Shown: positions 51,314-60,205 of the stretch, in pieces | How the letters are laid out: the number at the start of each line of letters is the position of its first letter | How positions within the stretch are numbered: the stretch's first letter is position 1 | Assembly (NCBI RefSeq): GCF_001021555.1 | Contig: NZ_LDCP01000003.1 | Span: forward strand, 186,001-250,000 | Reading direction: 5' to 3' | Source of the DNA: Aurantiacibacter marinus | GTDB taxonomy: Bacteria; Pseudomonadota; Alphaproteobacteria; Sphingomonadales; Sphingomonadaceae | DNA: 64,000 nucleotides | Made by a program: the position numbers and the translations under genes | Notes under the pieces: generated by a model | What the model saw: only the letters and a program-made list of their open reading frames with translations | Databases searched by the model: none | Told to the model about the DNA's origin: nothing

Positions 51314-52987
51314 TTACCGAGTCAGCTTCTTGTAAGCCAGCTTCGTTGGCCGGTCAGCCGCATCGCCCAGACGGCGGCGCTTATCTTCCTCGTAACTCTC
51401 AAAGTTGCCTTCGAACCATTCGACATGGCTGTTGCCTTCGAACGCCAGAATATGCGTCGCCAGACGGTCAAGGAAGAAGCGGTCATGCGAGATCACCACG
51501 GCGCAGCCGGCGAAGTTTTCGATGGCTTCTTCCAGGGCTGACAGTGTTTCCACGTCCAGATCGTTGGTCGGTTCATCTAGCAGGAGCACGTTACCGCCTT
51601 CTTTCAGCATCTTCGCCATGTGGACGCGGTTGCGTTCACCGCCGGACAGTTTGCCGACGTTTTTCTGCTGGTCGGAGCCTTTGAAGTTGAACGCGCCGAC
51701 ATAGGCCCGCGTCGAAGTCTCGTGCTTGTTGACGGTCATGTAATCCAGCCCGTCGGAGATTTCTTCCCACACGTTGTTCTTCGGGTTCAACTGGTCGCGG
51801 CTCTGGTCGACATAGCCCATGTGCACTGTCTCACCGATTTCCACAGTGCCTTCGTCGGGCGTTTCCTTGCCGGTCAGAATCTTGAACAGCGTAGATTTAC
51901 CCGCGCCGTTTGGCCCGATCACGCCGACAATGCCGCCCGGGGGCAGCATGAAGGACAGGTCTTCAAACAGAAGCTTGTCGCCGTAGGACTTGGTGATGCC
52001 CTTGGCCTCGATCACCTTGCCACCAAGCCGTTCGGGCACCTGGATGACGATCTGCGCCTTGCCCGGCTTGCGGTTGGCCATTTCATCCTGAAGCTGATCG
52101 AACTTGCGGATACGCGCCTTTGACTTGGTCTGGCGCGCGGCGGGTGTTTGCCGCATCCATTCCAGTTCGCGGGTCAGGGCCTTCTGGCGGCCGCTTTCTT
52201 CGCGGTTTTCCTGGTCCAGACGCTTCGACTTCTTTTCCAGATAGGTGCTGTAATTGCCTTCATACGGATAATAGGTGCCGCGATCGAGCTCCAGAATCCA
52301 CTCCACCACATTGTCGAGGAAGTAGCGATCGTGGGTGATCATCAGGACAGCGCCGGCATATTCTTTCAGGTGGTTTTCAAGCCACTGGACGCTTTCGGCA
52401 TCAAGGTGGTTGGTCGGTTCATCAAGCAACAGGATATCGGGCTTTGCGATCAGCAAGCGGGTCAGCGCAACGCGGCGCTTTTCACCGCCGGACAGGCTTT
52501 CCACTCCGCTGTCGGACGGCGGGCAGCGCAGCGCCTCCATCGCGATTTCGAGCTGGTTGTCGAGCGTCCACCCGTCCACCGCGTCGATCTGCGCCTGAAG
52601 TTCCGCCATCTGGTCGCCCAGCGCTTCAAAATCTGCGTCGGGTTCTGCCATCTGCGCAGCAATCGCGTTGTAGGCATCCACCTTGTCCGCCGTTTCGCGC
52701 GCGCCGTCCTTGACGTTTTCCAGCACCGTCTTGCTTTCATCAAGCTGCGGTTCCTGCGCCAGATAGCCGACTGTAATATTCTCGCCCGGCCAAGCTTCGC
52801 CCGAAATGTCGGTGTCGATCCCGGCCATGATCTTGATCAGCGTGGATTTACCCACGCCGTTCGGGCCGACGATGCCGATTTTCGCGCCGCGATAGAATTG
52901 CAGATTGATGTCCGACAACACCGGCTTTGGCGCGCCGGGGAAAGTCTTGGTCATGTTCTTCATGACATATGCGTATTGAGCGGCCAT
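51314..52987 (-). CDS. ettA: energy-dependent translational throttle protein EttA
   Basis: EttA is an ABC-F ATPase that binds the ribosome E site and gates the first elongation step according to ATP level. The 557-residue protein has two ABC cassettes with Walker A motifs GPNGVGKST and GPNGAGKST, signatures LSGGEKRRV and LSGGERNRV, and a linker (about 240-310) with the PtIM-type charged helix. ATG at 52987 (MAAQYAYVMKNM) with an AAGGA site eight bases upstream; a longer frame to 53260 crosses into the neighbouring promoter. No antibiotic-resistance-type extension is present. Confidence 0.95.
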   Translation of the reverse strand: MAAQYAYVMKNMTKTFPGAPKPVLSDINLQFYRGAKIGIVGPNGVGKSTLIKIMAGIDTDISGEAWPGENITVGYLAQEPQLDESKTVLENVKDGARETADKVDAYNAIAAQMAEPDADFEALGDQMAELQAQIDAVDGWTLDNQLEIAMEALRCPPSDSGVESLSGGEKRRVALTRLLIAKPDILLLDEPTNHLDAESVQWLENHLKEYAGAVLMITHDRYFLDNVVEWILELDRGTYYPYEGNYSTYLEKKSKRLDQENREESGRQKALTRELEWMRQTPAARQTKSKARIRKFDQLQDEMANRKPGKAQIVIQVPERLGGKVIEAKGITKSYGDKLLFEDLSFMLPPGGIVGVIGPNGAGKSTLFKILTGKETPDEGTVEIGETVHMGYVDQSRDQLNPKNNVWEEISDGLDYMTVNKHETSTRAYVGAFNFKGSDQQKNVGKLSGGERNRVHMAKMLKEGGNVLLLDEPTNDLDVETLSALEEAIENFAGCAVVISHDRFFLDRLATHILAFEGNSHVEWFEGNFESYEEDKRRRLGDAADRPTKLAYKKLTR

Positions 52988-53087
52988 CGGGCGGGTCCTT
53001 CGTCTCGGGTATTTGGTGGAGTTTGATTTGCCTCCCAGATAGGGGCTGCGGGCGCGGCGGGCAAGGTGGCGTTTGCGGACCGGAGAA

Positions 53088-53122
53088 ACGAATTGCCGGA
53101 ACGAATTGCCGGAACGATTTGG
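53088..53122 (+). repeat. 13-bp tandem repeat in the yetF leader
   Basis: ACGAATTGCCGGA occurs twice back to back at 53088-53113 and starts a third time imperfectly (ACGATTTGG) at 53114-53122. It ends 22 bases before the yetF start and can disturb choice of start codon if read as coding. Confidence 0.6.
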
Positions 53123-53144
53123 CGGCGCTGCCGGTTGGTCAGGC

Positions 53145-53660
53145 ATGTTCCTGGATAATACGCTGTACGACCTGCTGCTGCGCGGTCTCATTCTCGGTAT
53201 GATCGCCCTCGCGTTCGTGGTGGTCCAAATCCGGATTGTCGGGCTGCGGTCGCTGTCCAAGATGACGAGCTTCGATTTCGTGATGACCGTGGCGCTCGGT
53301 TCGCTTGTCGCGGGCGCGGCCCAAGCGAGTGAGTGGACCGGTTTCGTGCAGGCAATGCTGGCGATGGCCGGCCTGTTTATCTTTCAGGTGATCGTGGCGA
53401 AGCTGCGCAAAAGCAGCGAGACTGTGCGGGATATGCTGCACAATGATCCGATCCTGCTGATGCGTGATGGCAAGATCGACCATGCTGCGCTGAAACGCTC
53501 ACGGGTTGCGGAAAGCGATTTGCGTGCGAAACTGCGCGAAGCGAACGTGCTGGATTACAGCAAAGTGCGTGCGGTGGTGCTGGAGACTACAGGCGATGTT
53601 TCCGTGCTGCACGGCGACACGCTTAATGACGGGCTGCTGCAAGACGTGGCAACCAAGTGA
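53145..53660 (+). CDS. DUF421 (YetF-like) membrane protein
   Basis: The 171-residue protein has three N-terminal membrane helices (about residues 12-90) and a cytoplasmic YetF-type domain with KMTSFDFVMTVALGSLVAG and LLMRDGKIDHAALKRSRV. The conserved GLRSLSKM sequence and the DPILLMRDG strand identify DUF421. Homologues affect spore or envelope proteins in Bacillus; the role here is unknown. ATG at 53145 chosen over a longer frame because upstream residues are encoded by a tandem repeat. Confidence 0.82.
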   Translation: MFLDNTLYDLLLRGLILGMIALAFVVVQIRIVGLRSLSKMTSFDFVMTVALGSLVAGAAQASEWTGFVQAMLAMAGLFIFQVIVAKLRKSSETVRDMLHNDPILLMRDGKIDHAALKRSRVAESDLRAKLREANVLDYSKVRAVVLETTGDVSVLHGDTLNDGLLQDVATK

Positions 53661-53718
53661 GCATGCGGTTCCACAAGTCGGTATTGCCCGAGGCCGGCAA
53701 AGCCTCACATAATCCGGC

Positions 53719-54657
53719 ATGAACACAATCGCTATCATCGGGGCCGGGATGGCCGGACTTTCGTGCGCCACACGGCTGGCAGCCGCGGGCCATACCGTCA
53801 CCGTATTCGACAAGGGCCGCGGGCCGGGAGGACGCATGGCGACGCGCCGAGCAGAGGTTGCTGGCGAAACACTGCTTTTCGATCACGGCGCGCAATATCT
53901 CACTGCCCGCGATGATCGCTTTGCCCGGCAGGTAGCCGAATGGGAAACCTCCGGCGTGGTGGCGCGCTGGCCCGCTGCAGGACAGGGTGCGTTCGTCGGC
54001 GTGCCCGGCATGAATGCGCCGATCAAGGCGATGGCTTCGGGTCTGGATGTGCACTTTGGCAACCGGGTTGAAGCTTTCGGCCAATCTGGGGCTGGTTGGC
54101 GGCTTGATGGCGAAGGCCTGCCGGAACATCTGTTCGATACAATTCTGGTGGCAGTTCCGGCTGAACAGGCAGGTCCGCTGCTATCGGCGCATTCGCCCGA
54201 CATGGCGCGCATCGCAGATCGGACGGTGGCAGGCCCGTGCTGGACAGTGATGGCGGCATTCGAAAGTGCGCTGGATCACGGGGATACCATTCAAGATGCC
54301 GGTGCGATTGGCTGGGCTGCGCGAAACTCCGCCAAGCCGGGCCGCGGCCACGAAGAGTGCTGGGTAGTGCAGGCATCGCCTGACTGGAGCCGGGAATATC
54401 TGGAAGAGGAGGCCGATGCGGTCATCCCCTTGCTGCTTGAAGAATTGCGCGCCCGTGTTGGCGGCAAACTTCCTGTAATCCGCCACGTCGCCGCACACCG
54501 CTGGCGCTATGCTCGTAGCGGAGCCGCAGGACAGAGTGCTGTTTGGGACAGGGAAGTGCGCGTCGGCGCGTGCGGGGACTGGCTGATCGGACCGCGCATC
54601 GAAGACGCTTTTATTTCCGGTCTGGAACTTGCCGACAAGGTTTTGGCCGATGGCTGA
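53719..54657 (+). CDS. FAD-dependent oxidoreductase, renalase-like
   Basis: The 312-residue protein has the dinucleotide-binding motif IIGAGMAGLSCATRLAAAGH, the GPGGRMATRR segment of amine-oxidase-like flavoproteins, and the C-terminal FAD contact ACGDWLIGPRIEDAFISG. It belongs to the predicted NAD/FAD-dependent oxidoreductases related to renalase, which are often found near photolyase or light-stress genes. The next gene overlaps its end by eight bases. Confidence 0.88.
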   Translation: MNTIAIIGAGMAGLSCATRLAAAGHTVTVFDKGRGPGGRMATRRAEVAGETLLFDHGAQYLTARDDRFARQVAEWETSGVVARWPAAGQGAFVGVPGMNAPIKAMASGLDVHFGNRVEAFGQSGAGWRLDGEGLPEHLFDTILVAVPAEQAGPLLSAHSPDMARIADRTVAGPCWTVMAAFESALDHGDTIQDAGAIGWAARNSAKPGRGHEECWVVQASPDWSREYLEEEADAVIPLLLEELRARVGGKLPVIRHVAAHRWRYARSGAAGQSAVWDREVRVGACGDWLIGPRIEDAFISGLELADKVLADG

Positions 54658-55033
54658 GGTGCCGGGAAACCAGGTCACTGTAAACCGGATCACTGTGTGG
54701 TATGATGGTGCATGTCCGCTATGCCGCCGCGAAATCGCTTTTATGCAGCGGCTCGATCGGCGCACTGCGATCAGATTTGTCGATGTGAGCGAGGGGCAGC
54801 CGGAAAGCTGCCCGATCTCGCAGGAAGACTTGCTTGCGCGCTTTCATGTGCGTGACAATGGACGTATTCTATCAGGAGCTGCCGGCTTTGCCGCAATGTG
54901 GCGCGCGATCCCCTTGCTTCGCCCGTTGGGTGAACTGGCACGCTTGCCCGTGATGAACCGCGTTTTCGAAAAGCTTTACTCAATATTCCTGCGTTTCCGA
55001 CCACGCCTCCAACGATGGGCGAACAGGGGATGA
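54650..55033 (+). CDS. DCC family thiol protein (DUF393)
   Basis: The 127-residue protein contains the signature DGACPLCRREI, a C-x-x-C pair in a thioredoxin-like setting, typical of DUF393. The YDG strand before it and the FHVRDNGRILSGAAGFAAMW segment match the family. No signal peptide is visible. Members are thought to be thiol-disulfide or redox proteins, but substrates are unproven. It overlaps the FAD gene before it by eight bases and the DUF427 gene after it by 19 bases. Confidence 0.88.
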   Translation: MAEVPGNQVTVNRITVWYDGACPLCRREIAFMQRLDRRTAIRFVDVSEGQPESCPISQEDLLARFHVRDNGRILSGAAGFAAMWRAIPLLRPLGELARLPVMNRVFEKLYSIFLRFRPRLQRWANRG

Positions 55034-55527
55034 TGCATCCCGATCCAGATCCTGTTTCTCCCGGTCAGGAAAGCGTTTGGGGCTATCCAAGACCCGCCGT
55101 TGCTGAACAGACCGGGGTCCACATCGTTATCGAACATACCGGCATGACCATCGCCGATACGCGCAATGCTGTGCGTGTGCTGGAAACAAGCCACCCGCCG
55201 AATTACTACATTCCGCCCGATGACATTGCACCGGGCGTATTGCGCCGTGCGGCAGGGTCTTCCATGTGTGAATGGAAGGGCGCGGCAAGATATTGGGATA
55301 TTGTTGCAGGAGATGCCGTGCTGGAGAAGGTCGGCTGGTCATATCCCTCGCCCACCCCAGCGTTCCATATATTGCGCGATTACCTTGCCTTCTACGCTGC
55401 TCCCTTTGATCGCTGCATCGTCGATGGAGAGACAGTTATCCCGCAGCCGGGGCAATTTTACGGCGGGTGGATCACAAGCAAAGTTGCAGGCCCGTTCAAA
55501 GGCGTTCCCGGCAGCCGCTTCTGGTAG
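55015..55527 (+). CDS. DUF427 family protein
   Basis: The 170-residue protein matches DUF427 with the typical YYIPPDDIAPGVLRRAAGSS and CEWKGAARYWDI segments, then WSYPSPTPAFHIL. Structures of the family show a beta fold without known catalysis. It overlaps the DCC gene by 19 bases, so three genes (FAD oxidoreductase, DCC, DUF427) are translationally linked. Confidence 0.88.
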   Translation: MGEQGMMHPDPDPVSPGQESVWGYPRPAVAEQTGVHIVIEHTGMTIADTRNAVRVLETSHPPNYYIPPDDIAPGVLRRAAGSSMCEWKGAARYWDIVAGDAVLEKVGWSYPSPTPAFHILRDYLAFYAAPFDRCIVDGETVIPQPGQFYGGWITSKVAGPFKGVPGSRFW

Positions 55528-55575
55528 TTAATTTGATCTAAACTCCAGATATCACGCATTTATGCTGCATTTTTT

Positions 55576-55593
55576 TACAACCCTTATACAACC
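55576..55593. promoter_or_regulatory. TACAACC direct repeats upstream of the diguanylate cyclase
   Basis: TACAACC at 55576-55582 and again at 55587-55593 are 11 bases apart, one helical turn, in AT-rich DNA ending 48 bases before the cyclase start. Nearby are CGTTAACC and a TTAA-N7-TAAA pair just after the DUF427 stop, reminiscent of CtrA sites. Confidence 0.3.
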
Positions 55594-55640
55594 GTTAACC
55601 TGTTCCCCATAAAGCGGTGGTTCCGTTCCATGGGGGGAAT

Positions 55641-56828
55641 ATGAACGAGCAGATTCTGGGTTTGACAGCGCCGCTGATGGCGTATGTCTTCTCGGCAGTT
55701 TTTGTAGCGCTGTGGTGGCGCGGCAGGCTGGGCAAGCACGTGCTTGCCTTCGGCGCTGCATACGCGCTCTTCGCCACCGGCTTTCTTGTCACTCACATAC
55801 TGCCAACCGGCTCAGCCTATGTGTTCTACGCAACGCAGGCGTTCTATTCCGCTTCGGCGATCCTGCTGATCTGGGGCACGTGCAGCCGCGCGGGCCGCCC
55901 CGCCTTTCTAGGCGTAAATGCCGCGATCTATGGTGTTGCCTTTTGCGCTTTGACAGCCGCTGTTCTGCTTTCGAATGACGCCGGACCACGCCTGATTATC
56001 CTCAATGCCGGATATGGCGCGATGTTTCTTGTGGCGCTGGTGTCATTGCTGGGGGCCAGACGCCGGTCGTTTATCGACACGGCAATCCTATGGATCGTGG
56101 CACTGCATACCATTGATTTCATGGTTCGACCGATGATCACCGTGCTGGCCGAAGGGGCCATCCCGGTCGGTGACTACCGGCAGTCGAATTATTATTCGAT
56201 CATCAATATCGTGCTGATGGTGAAAACGCTCAATACAGCGATCGTGCTGATCGGGGCGTCGATCTTCGATCTGATGCAGGCCTTCCGCGACCGTGCCGAT
56301 ACAGACGGCCTTACCGGCCTTCGCAACCGAACCGCTTTTGAAACGGCCATTGCCGGCCCCATCGCAAATGCCGCGCAAGCCCGCGAACAGGTGAGCCTTG
56401 TCATCGTGGACATAGATCATTTCAAGCAGGTGAATGACCTTTGGGGGCACCAGGCAGGTGATGAAGTCATCGCCAGTTTTGCCGGTCTTTTGCAGCAGAT
56501 GATACGCGATGATGACATTGCCGGGCGCATTGGCGGCGAGGAATTCTGTTTGCTTATTCGTGAATGCTCTCCGCTTGATACGATCCGGCTAGCAGACCGT
56601 ATCCGCATGGCCTTTGCGCAGATGATCCATCCCGCGATTGGCGAAAACATGCGTCTGACAGCCAGCTTCGGTGTTGCGCATCTGCGCGGCCGGGAAAACT
56701 ATCACGAATTGTTCGGCCGCGCCGATGCTGCGCTTTACCGGGCGAAAGGCGGTGGCCGGAACCGGGTGGAGAGCGAAGATCAGGCAAATCAAGCACCTGC
56801 CGTGATGAAGTGCGCCGCAGCGGCCTGA
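55641..56828 (+). CDS. membrane diguanylate cyclase
   Basis: The 395-residue protein has about seven N-terminal membrane helices (residues 10-205) and a GGDEF domain that makes cyclic di-GMP from GTP. The active-site motif is GGEEF at residues 298-302, and an RxxD inhibitory site (RDDD, 289-292) lies five residues before it, so product feedback is expected. A helical linker (DLMQAFRDRADTDGLTGL) joins the parts. A GGGGGGAAT ribosome site supports the ATG at 55641. No EAL domain is present. Confidence 0.93.
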   Translation: MNEQILGLTAPLMAYVFSAVFVALWWRGRLGKHVLAFGAAYALFATGFLVTHILPTGSAYVFYATQAFYSASAILLIWGTCSRAGRPAFLGVNAAIYGVAFCALTAAVLLSNDAGPRLIILNAGYGAMFLVALVSLLGARRRSFIDTAILWIVALHTIDFMVRPMITVLAEGAIPVGDYRQSNYYSIINIVLMVKTLNTAIVLIGASIFDLMQAFRDRADTDGLTGLRNRTAFETAIAGPIANAAQAREQVSLVIVDIDHFKQVNDLWGHQAGDEVIASFAGLLQQMIRDDDIAGRIGGEEFCLLIRECSPLDTIRLADRIRMAFAQMIHPAIGENMRLTASFGVAHLRGRENYHELFGRADAALYRAKGGGRNRVESEDQANQAPAVMKCAAAA

Positions 56829-56874
56829 TACGACATCTGGACTTGCCGTGCGCGTGCAGTTAGCACTCGGCCCC

Positions 56875-58257
56875 ATGCACAAACACCTTCTTGCGCTTTC
56901 TGCGCTCCTCCTCGCCGTTCCCGCCACTGCCAGCGCCCAGCGCTATGATGCCCGTTACGGTCTTGAGCCGGGGGCACATGATGAAATTGCGTGGGATTTC
57001 CTTGAAGGCATCACCACAGAAGTCGGCCCGCGTCTTGCCGGTACCGAGGACGAGGCACGCGGGCGCGCATGGGCGATTGAATGGCTCCGGGAACGCGGCT
57101 TTGCCAACGTTGTGGACGAACCTTTCATGCACAACACGTGGGTTCGCGGCGAAGAACGCGCCCGTGTCACTGGCCGGTATGCGCAGCCATTGGTGCTGAC
57201 AGCGCTGGGGTACAGCGGTGCTACACCTGCTGAAGGGATCACCGCCGAGGTGGTTCATCTTGCATCGATCGACGCGTTGCGCGCTGTTCCTGATGGCAGC
57301 CTGGCTGGCAAGATCGCGTATATCGGCCATGCGATGCGCGCGACGCAGGATGGCTCTCATTACGGTTATTTCGGATCACCCCGCCGGCAAGGACCCGGCA
57401 TCGCTGCGCAAAAGGGCGCTGCCGCCATCCTGATCCGCTCTATCGGCACTGACACTGACCGCCTGCCGCACACCGGCGCGACCAGTTGGCCGGATGGCAC
57501 GGTGCCCATTCCGGCCGCCGCATTGAGCAATCCGGATGCTGACAATCTCGAGCGTATGCTGGAGCGCGGTGAAACCGTTTCGATAGACCTGGTGCTCACA
57601 CCGCAGTTCCTCGGCATGACGCCAAGCGGCAATGTCACCGGTGAAATCATCGGCAGCGATCCTTCCTTGCCGCCAGTGCTGCTCGCCTGCCATCTGGATA
57701 GCTGGGATACCGGCACGGGCGCGATCGATGATGCTTCGGGCTGCGCCATCGCTGCTGCGGCCGCGTTGCGCGTTGCGCAGGAAGGCCAGCCGCTGCGCAC
57801 GATACGCGTGCTGTTTGCAGGTGCCGAAGAAACCGGCCTGTGGGGCAGCGCCGCCTATTCTGCGGCCCATGCGGACGAAAAAATCGGCGTCGGCCTCGAA
57901 AGCGATTTCGGCGCAGGTCTGATTTGGCGGCTGGAAGCCAATTTTGCACGCTCCAACCCCGGATTGTTCCAGCAATTGGCAAATGCGGTGACGCCGTACG
58001 GCGTCGTGCCCGCCCCGCAGATCCTTGCAACGGGCGGCGCGGACCTCAATATCGTGCGCGATCAGGGCGGACCGATTATCGATCTGCAACAGGATGGCAG
58101 CCGCTATTTCGATTTGCACCACACCGCCAATGATACTCTGGACAAGGTCGATCCGGCGGAACTGGCGCAGAATGTCGCCGTGTGGACCGCAGTTGCAAAT
58201 GTGCTGGCGAACGAGCCGGGCGATATCGCCGGGCCGGGAATCATCGCGGGGGAATAG
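56875..58257 (+). CDS. secreted M28-type zinc aminopeptidase/carboxypeptidase
   Basis: The 460-residue protein has a signal peptide (1-21, ending ATASAQ) and the M28 metallopeptidase fold with two zinc ions. Ligands appear in order: His273 (ACHLDSWDTG), Asp285 (AIDDASG), Glu318/Glu319 (AGAEETGLWG), Asp344 (LESDFGAG) and a C-terminal His (FDLHHTANDTLDKVD, about 415). A PA-type insertion lies between residues about 115 and 240. It probably degrades peptides in the periplasm. It begins 46 bases after the cyclase gene. Confidence 0.92.
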   Translation: MHKHLLALSALLLAVPATASAQRYDARYGLEPGAHDEIAWDFLEGITTEVGPRLAGTEDEARGRAWAIEWLRERGFANVVDEPFMHNTWVRGEERARVTGRYAQPLVLTALGYSGATPAEGITAEVVHLASIDALRAVPDGSLAGKIAYIGHAMRATQDGSHYGYFGSPRRQGPGIAAQKGAAAILIRSIGTDTDRLPHTGATSWPDGTVPIPAAALSNPDADNLERMLERGETVSIDLVLTPQFLGMTPSGNVTGEIIGSDPSLPPVLLACHLDSWDTGTGAIDDASGCAIAAAAALRVAQEGQPLRTIRVLFAGAEETGLWGSAAYSAAHADEKIGVGLESDFGAGLIWRLEANFARSNPGLFQQLANAVTPYGVVPAPQILATGGADLNIVRDQGGPIIDLQQDGSRYFDLHHTANDTLDKVDPAELAQNVAVWTAVANVLANEPGDIAGPGIIAGE

Positions 58258-58352
58258 CGCGAGGCTGCCAAGCGCGCTTGCCCCTTTGGGACGGAGCGTT
58301 TACTGGCACGCCGGCACGAATGGCTGGCAACCTGTTGGCAAATTGCTCACGG

Positions 58353-58429
58353 GGGCCTGTAGCTCAGTTGGTTAGAGCTGGCCGCTCATAACGGCTAGGT
58401 CGCGGGTTCGAGTCCTGCCGGGCCCACCA
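58353..58429 (+). tRNA. ileX: tRNA-Ile2 (CAU anticodon, lysidine type)
   Basis: The 77-base gene including an encoded CCA folds as a cloverleaf: acceptor GGGCCTG pairs with CGGGCCC, D-arm AGCTCAGTTGGTTAGAGCT, anticodon CAT at 58387-58389 in loop CTCATAA, and T-loop GGTTCGAGTCC. The C4-G69 and C5-G68 pairs and the close match to E. coli tRNA-Ile2 indicate that TilS converts C34 to lysidine, so it reads AUA as isoleucine rather than AUG as methionine. An elongator tRNA-Met is the alternative. Confidence 0.85.
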
Positions 58430-58450
58430 GCCCTTCGTGCACCTTTCCCT

Positions 58451-58840
58451 TCAGCTTTGCCGCGGCCTCGTTCCGGCGGCAATTTCCGGGCAGTCTGCGG
58501 CGACCAGCCGCTGATTGTCCCAGCGTTCGATATAATAGGCCTGATGCGCGGCCATCTGGGCACAGGCGATGTTGATGCCATCGGCATACACTACTGCCAG
58601 TGTCCGCCCGTATCGGTCACGGCCCAGCCTGATGATCGAAAGATCAGCATCGGCCATCAGGCTTTCCAGCGCGCGGGTGGATGCCCTGCCATCACCTTCC
58701 ACACATTGCCTGCCGCTTCTGCATGCGCGCGTCTCCGGCGCATCTATGCCGGTGATTCGGATACGTTCATCGCCGCAGCGAATCGTATCTCCATCGGTGA
58801 CGGAACAGGCGAGGGCGAGTGCTATTGCTTCTGCTATCAT
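58451..58840 (-). CDS. thermonuclease-like (SNase) protein
   Basis: The 129-residue protein follows the staphylococcal nuclease fold: VTDGDTIRC, then RITGIDAPET and GRDRYGRTLA, which hold the conserved Asp, Arg and Glu residues of the active site. Its N-terminus (MIAEAIALALACS) is short and hydrophobic, perhaps a minimal signal. Six cysteines (for example RACRSGRQC) could form disulfides if it is exported. It is convergent with the tRNA-Ile gene. Confidence 0.85.
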   Translation of the reverse strand: MIAEAIALALACSVTDGDTIRCGDERIRITGIDAPETRACRSGRQCVEGDGRASTRALESLMADADLSIIRLGRDRYGRTLAVVYADGINIACAQMAAHQAYYIERWDNQRLVAADCPEIAAGTRPRQS

Positions 58841-59003
58841 GCAGCGCGGGGTAAACCTGCCGTATTGGCACATGCATGCGGTTCAGCCTCCGCATCGGAG
58901 GTTTAGATTACGGACAAATACGTAAGCTCTCTAAGACTTTCTTCGATTGTGTAGGTTTCTTGCTTGCACCGGAACGGCGCTAATCCTAAGGGCGTTCTCG
59001 GTC

Positions 59004-59083
<80 letters not shown>

Positions 59084-59104
59084 TCTTTTTTGGAAGTCTA
59101 ATCC

Positions 59105-59117
59105 GCCCCTTCGGGGC
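59105..59117. terminator. hairpin at the end of the LacI gene
   Basis: GCCCC (59105-59109) and GGGGC (59113-59117) form a five-base stem with a TTC loop directly after the LacI stop. It lacks a T-run on either side in the right place, so its strength as terminator is uncertain. Confidence 0.35.
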
Positions 59118-60155
59118 CTAGCCCTCGGTTGGCTTCCGCACGCTGCCACGTTCCACCAGACGGACCGGAACCCTGCACGCGTCGTCTGCCTTTTGCTTTC
59201 CCAGCGCCTTTCGTGCCAGCATTACGCCAGCCTTGCGGAAATCAGGCTCCACCGTGGTCAGCGGCGGATTGCTGTGCGCTCCGCTACCCAAGCCATCGAA
59301 CCCGATGACGCCGACATCGCCGGGAACTGCAATGCCGCGTTCCTGCAAGGTTTCCAGCACCCCGAATGCCATTGCATCGCATGAACAGAAAATGCCGTCG
59401 AAGTCGCGGCGACTGGTAATCAGGGCTGCGGCAGACTTGCGGCCCTGTTCTGCCCGCATCGCAGCGGGTTTCCAAACGGGCGGCCCTGCTTCCAGCCCGT
59501 GTTCGCGCATGACCTCGACATAGCTTTCATACCGTTCGCGAAACTGCTTCTGCGTTTCTGCCGTGTCGCCGATAAAGGCGATCTGGCGATGCCCGCTGGC
59601 GAGCAATCGTTCGACGGCAATCCTTGCGCCCGCGCAGTTGTCCGCATCCACCCGGTCATGATCGGTGAAGGGCGATCCCCAGCTGGCTACATCGCTGCGG
59701 CTCAAGATGGGATGATGATAATCCCACGCGGCATCATTGGTACTGGTGCCCAGCAAGACCATGCCATCGGCCTGCCGCGTTTCTATGAAATGCCGGTCAA
59801 AATGTTCAGGTTCCGACTGGAAGCTGACGAGCGCCTGATAACCCATTTCCGATGCGGCGGCGCAGGTGCTGCCCAGCAAATTGTAGTGAAACGGATTTAT
59901 CTCCGTCGCGTCCATGCCTGGCCTTGCGACCACAATGATGGCGATGGTGCGGGTTTTGCCGCTACGCAGCCGCGCCGCGCGCGCATCCACGCGGTAGCCC
60001 AGCGCATTGGCGGCTTCCTGCACGCGGGCGCGGGTCTGGTCTGTAATCGACGGGTCACCGGACAATGCGCGGGAAACCGTGGATTGGTTGACCCCGGCAC
60101 GCTCCGCCACTTCAAAAGAGGTAACACGGTGTTTGGCTGGCTCGTCAGTTGGCAT
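59118..60155 (-). CDS. LacI family transcriptional regulator
   Basis: The 345-residue protein has the LacI helix-turn-helix ([20 protein letters not shown], with the hinge [18 protein letters not shown]) and a periplasmic-binding-protein-like sugar domain with the [21 protein letters not shown] segment. Such regulators normally respond to a sugar. No sugar catabolic gene is adjacent, but the polysaccharide deacetylase gene ends 50 bases upstream on the same strand, hinting at a glycan-related regulon. Confidence 0.92.
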   Translation of the reverse strand: MPTDEPAKHRVTSFEVAERAGVNQSTVSRALSGDPSITDQTRARVQEAANALGYRVDARAARLRSGKTRTIAIIVVARPGMDATEINPFHYNLLGSTCAAASEMGYQALVSFQSEPEHFDRHFIETRQADGMVLLGTSTNDAAWDYHHPILSRSDVASWGSPFTDHDRVDADNCAGARIAVERLLASGHRQIAFIGDTAETQKQFRERYESYVEVMREHGLEAGPPVWKPAAMRAEQGRKSAAALITSRRDFDGIFCSCDAMAFGVLETLQERGIAVPGDVGVIGFDGLGSGAHSNPPLTTVEPDFRKAGVMLARKALGKQKADDACRVPVRLVERGSVRKPTEG

Positions 60156-60205
60156 AATCGCGCCACCCTAGCGCCGGATTCGCGGTAGTCCACCTTGCCG
60201 CAAAC

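Noticed and set aside
51314-53260. A 648-residue form of EttA starting at 53260
   Set aside because: The extra 91 residues show no family similarity and overlap the divergent yetF promoter; the ATG at 52987 has a good ribosome site and gives normal length.
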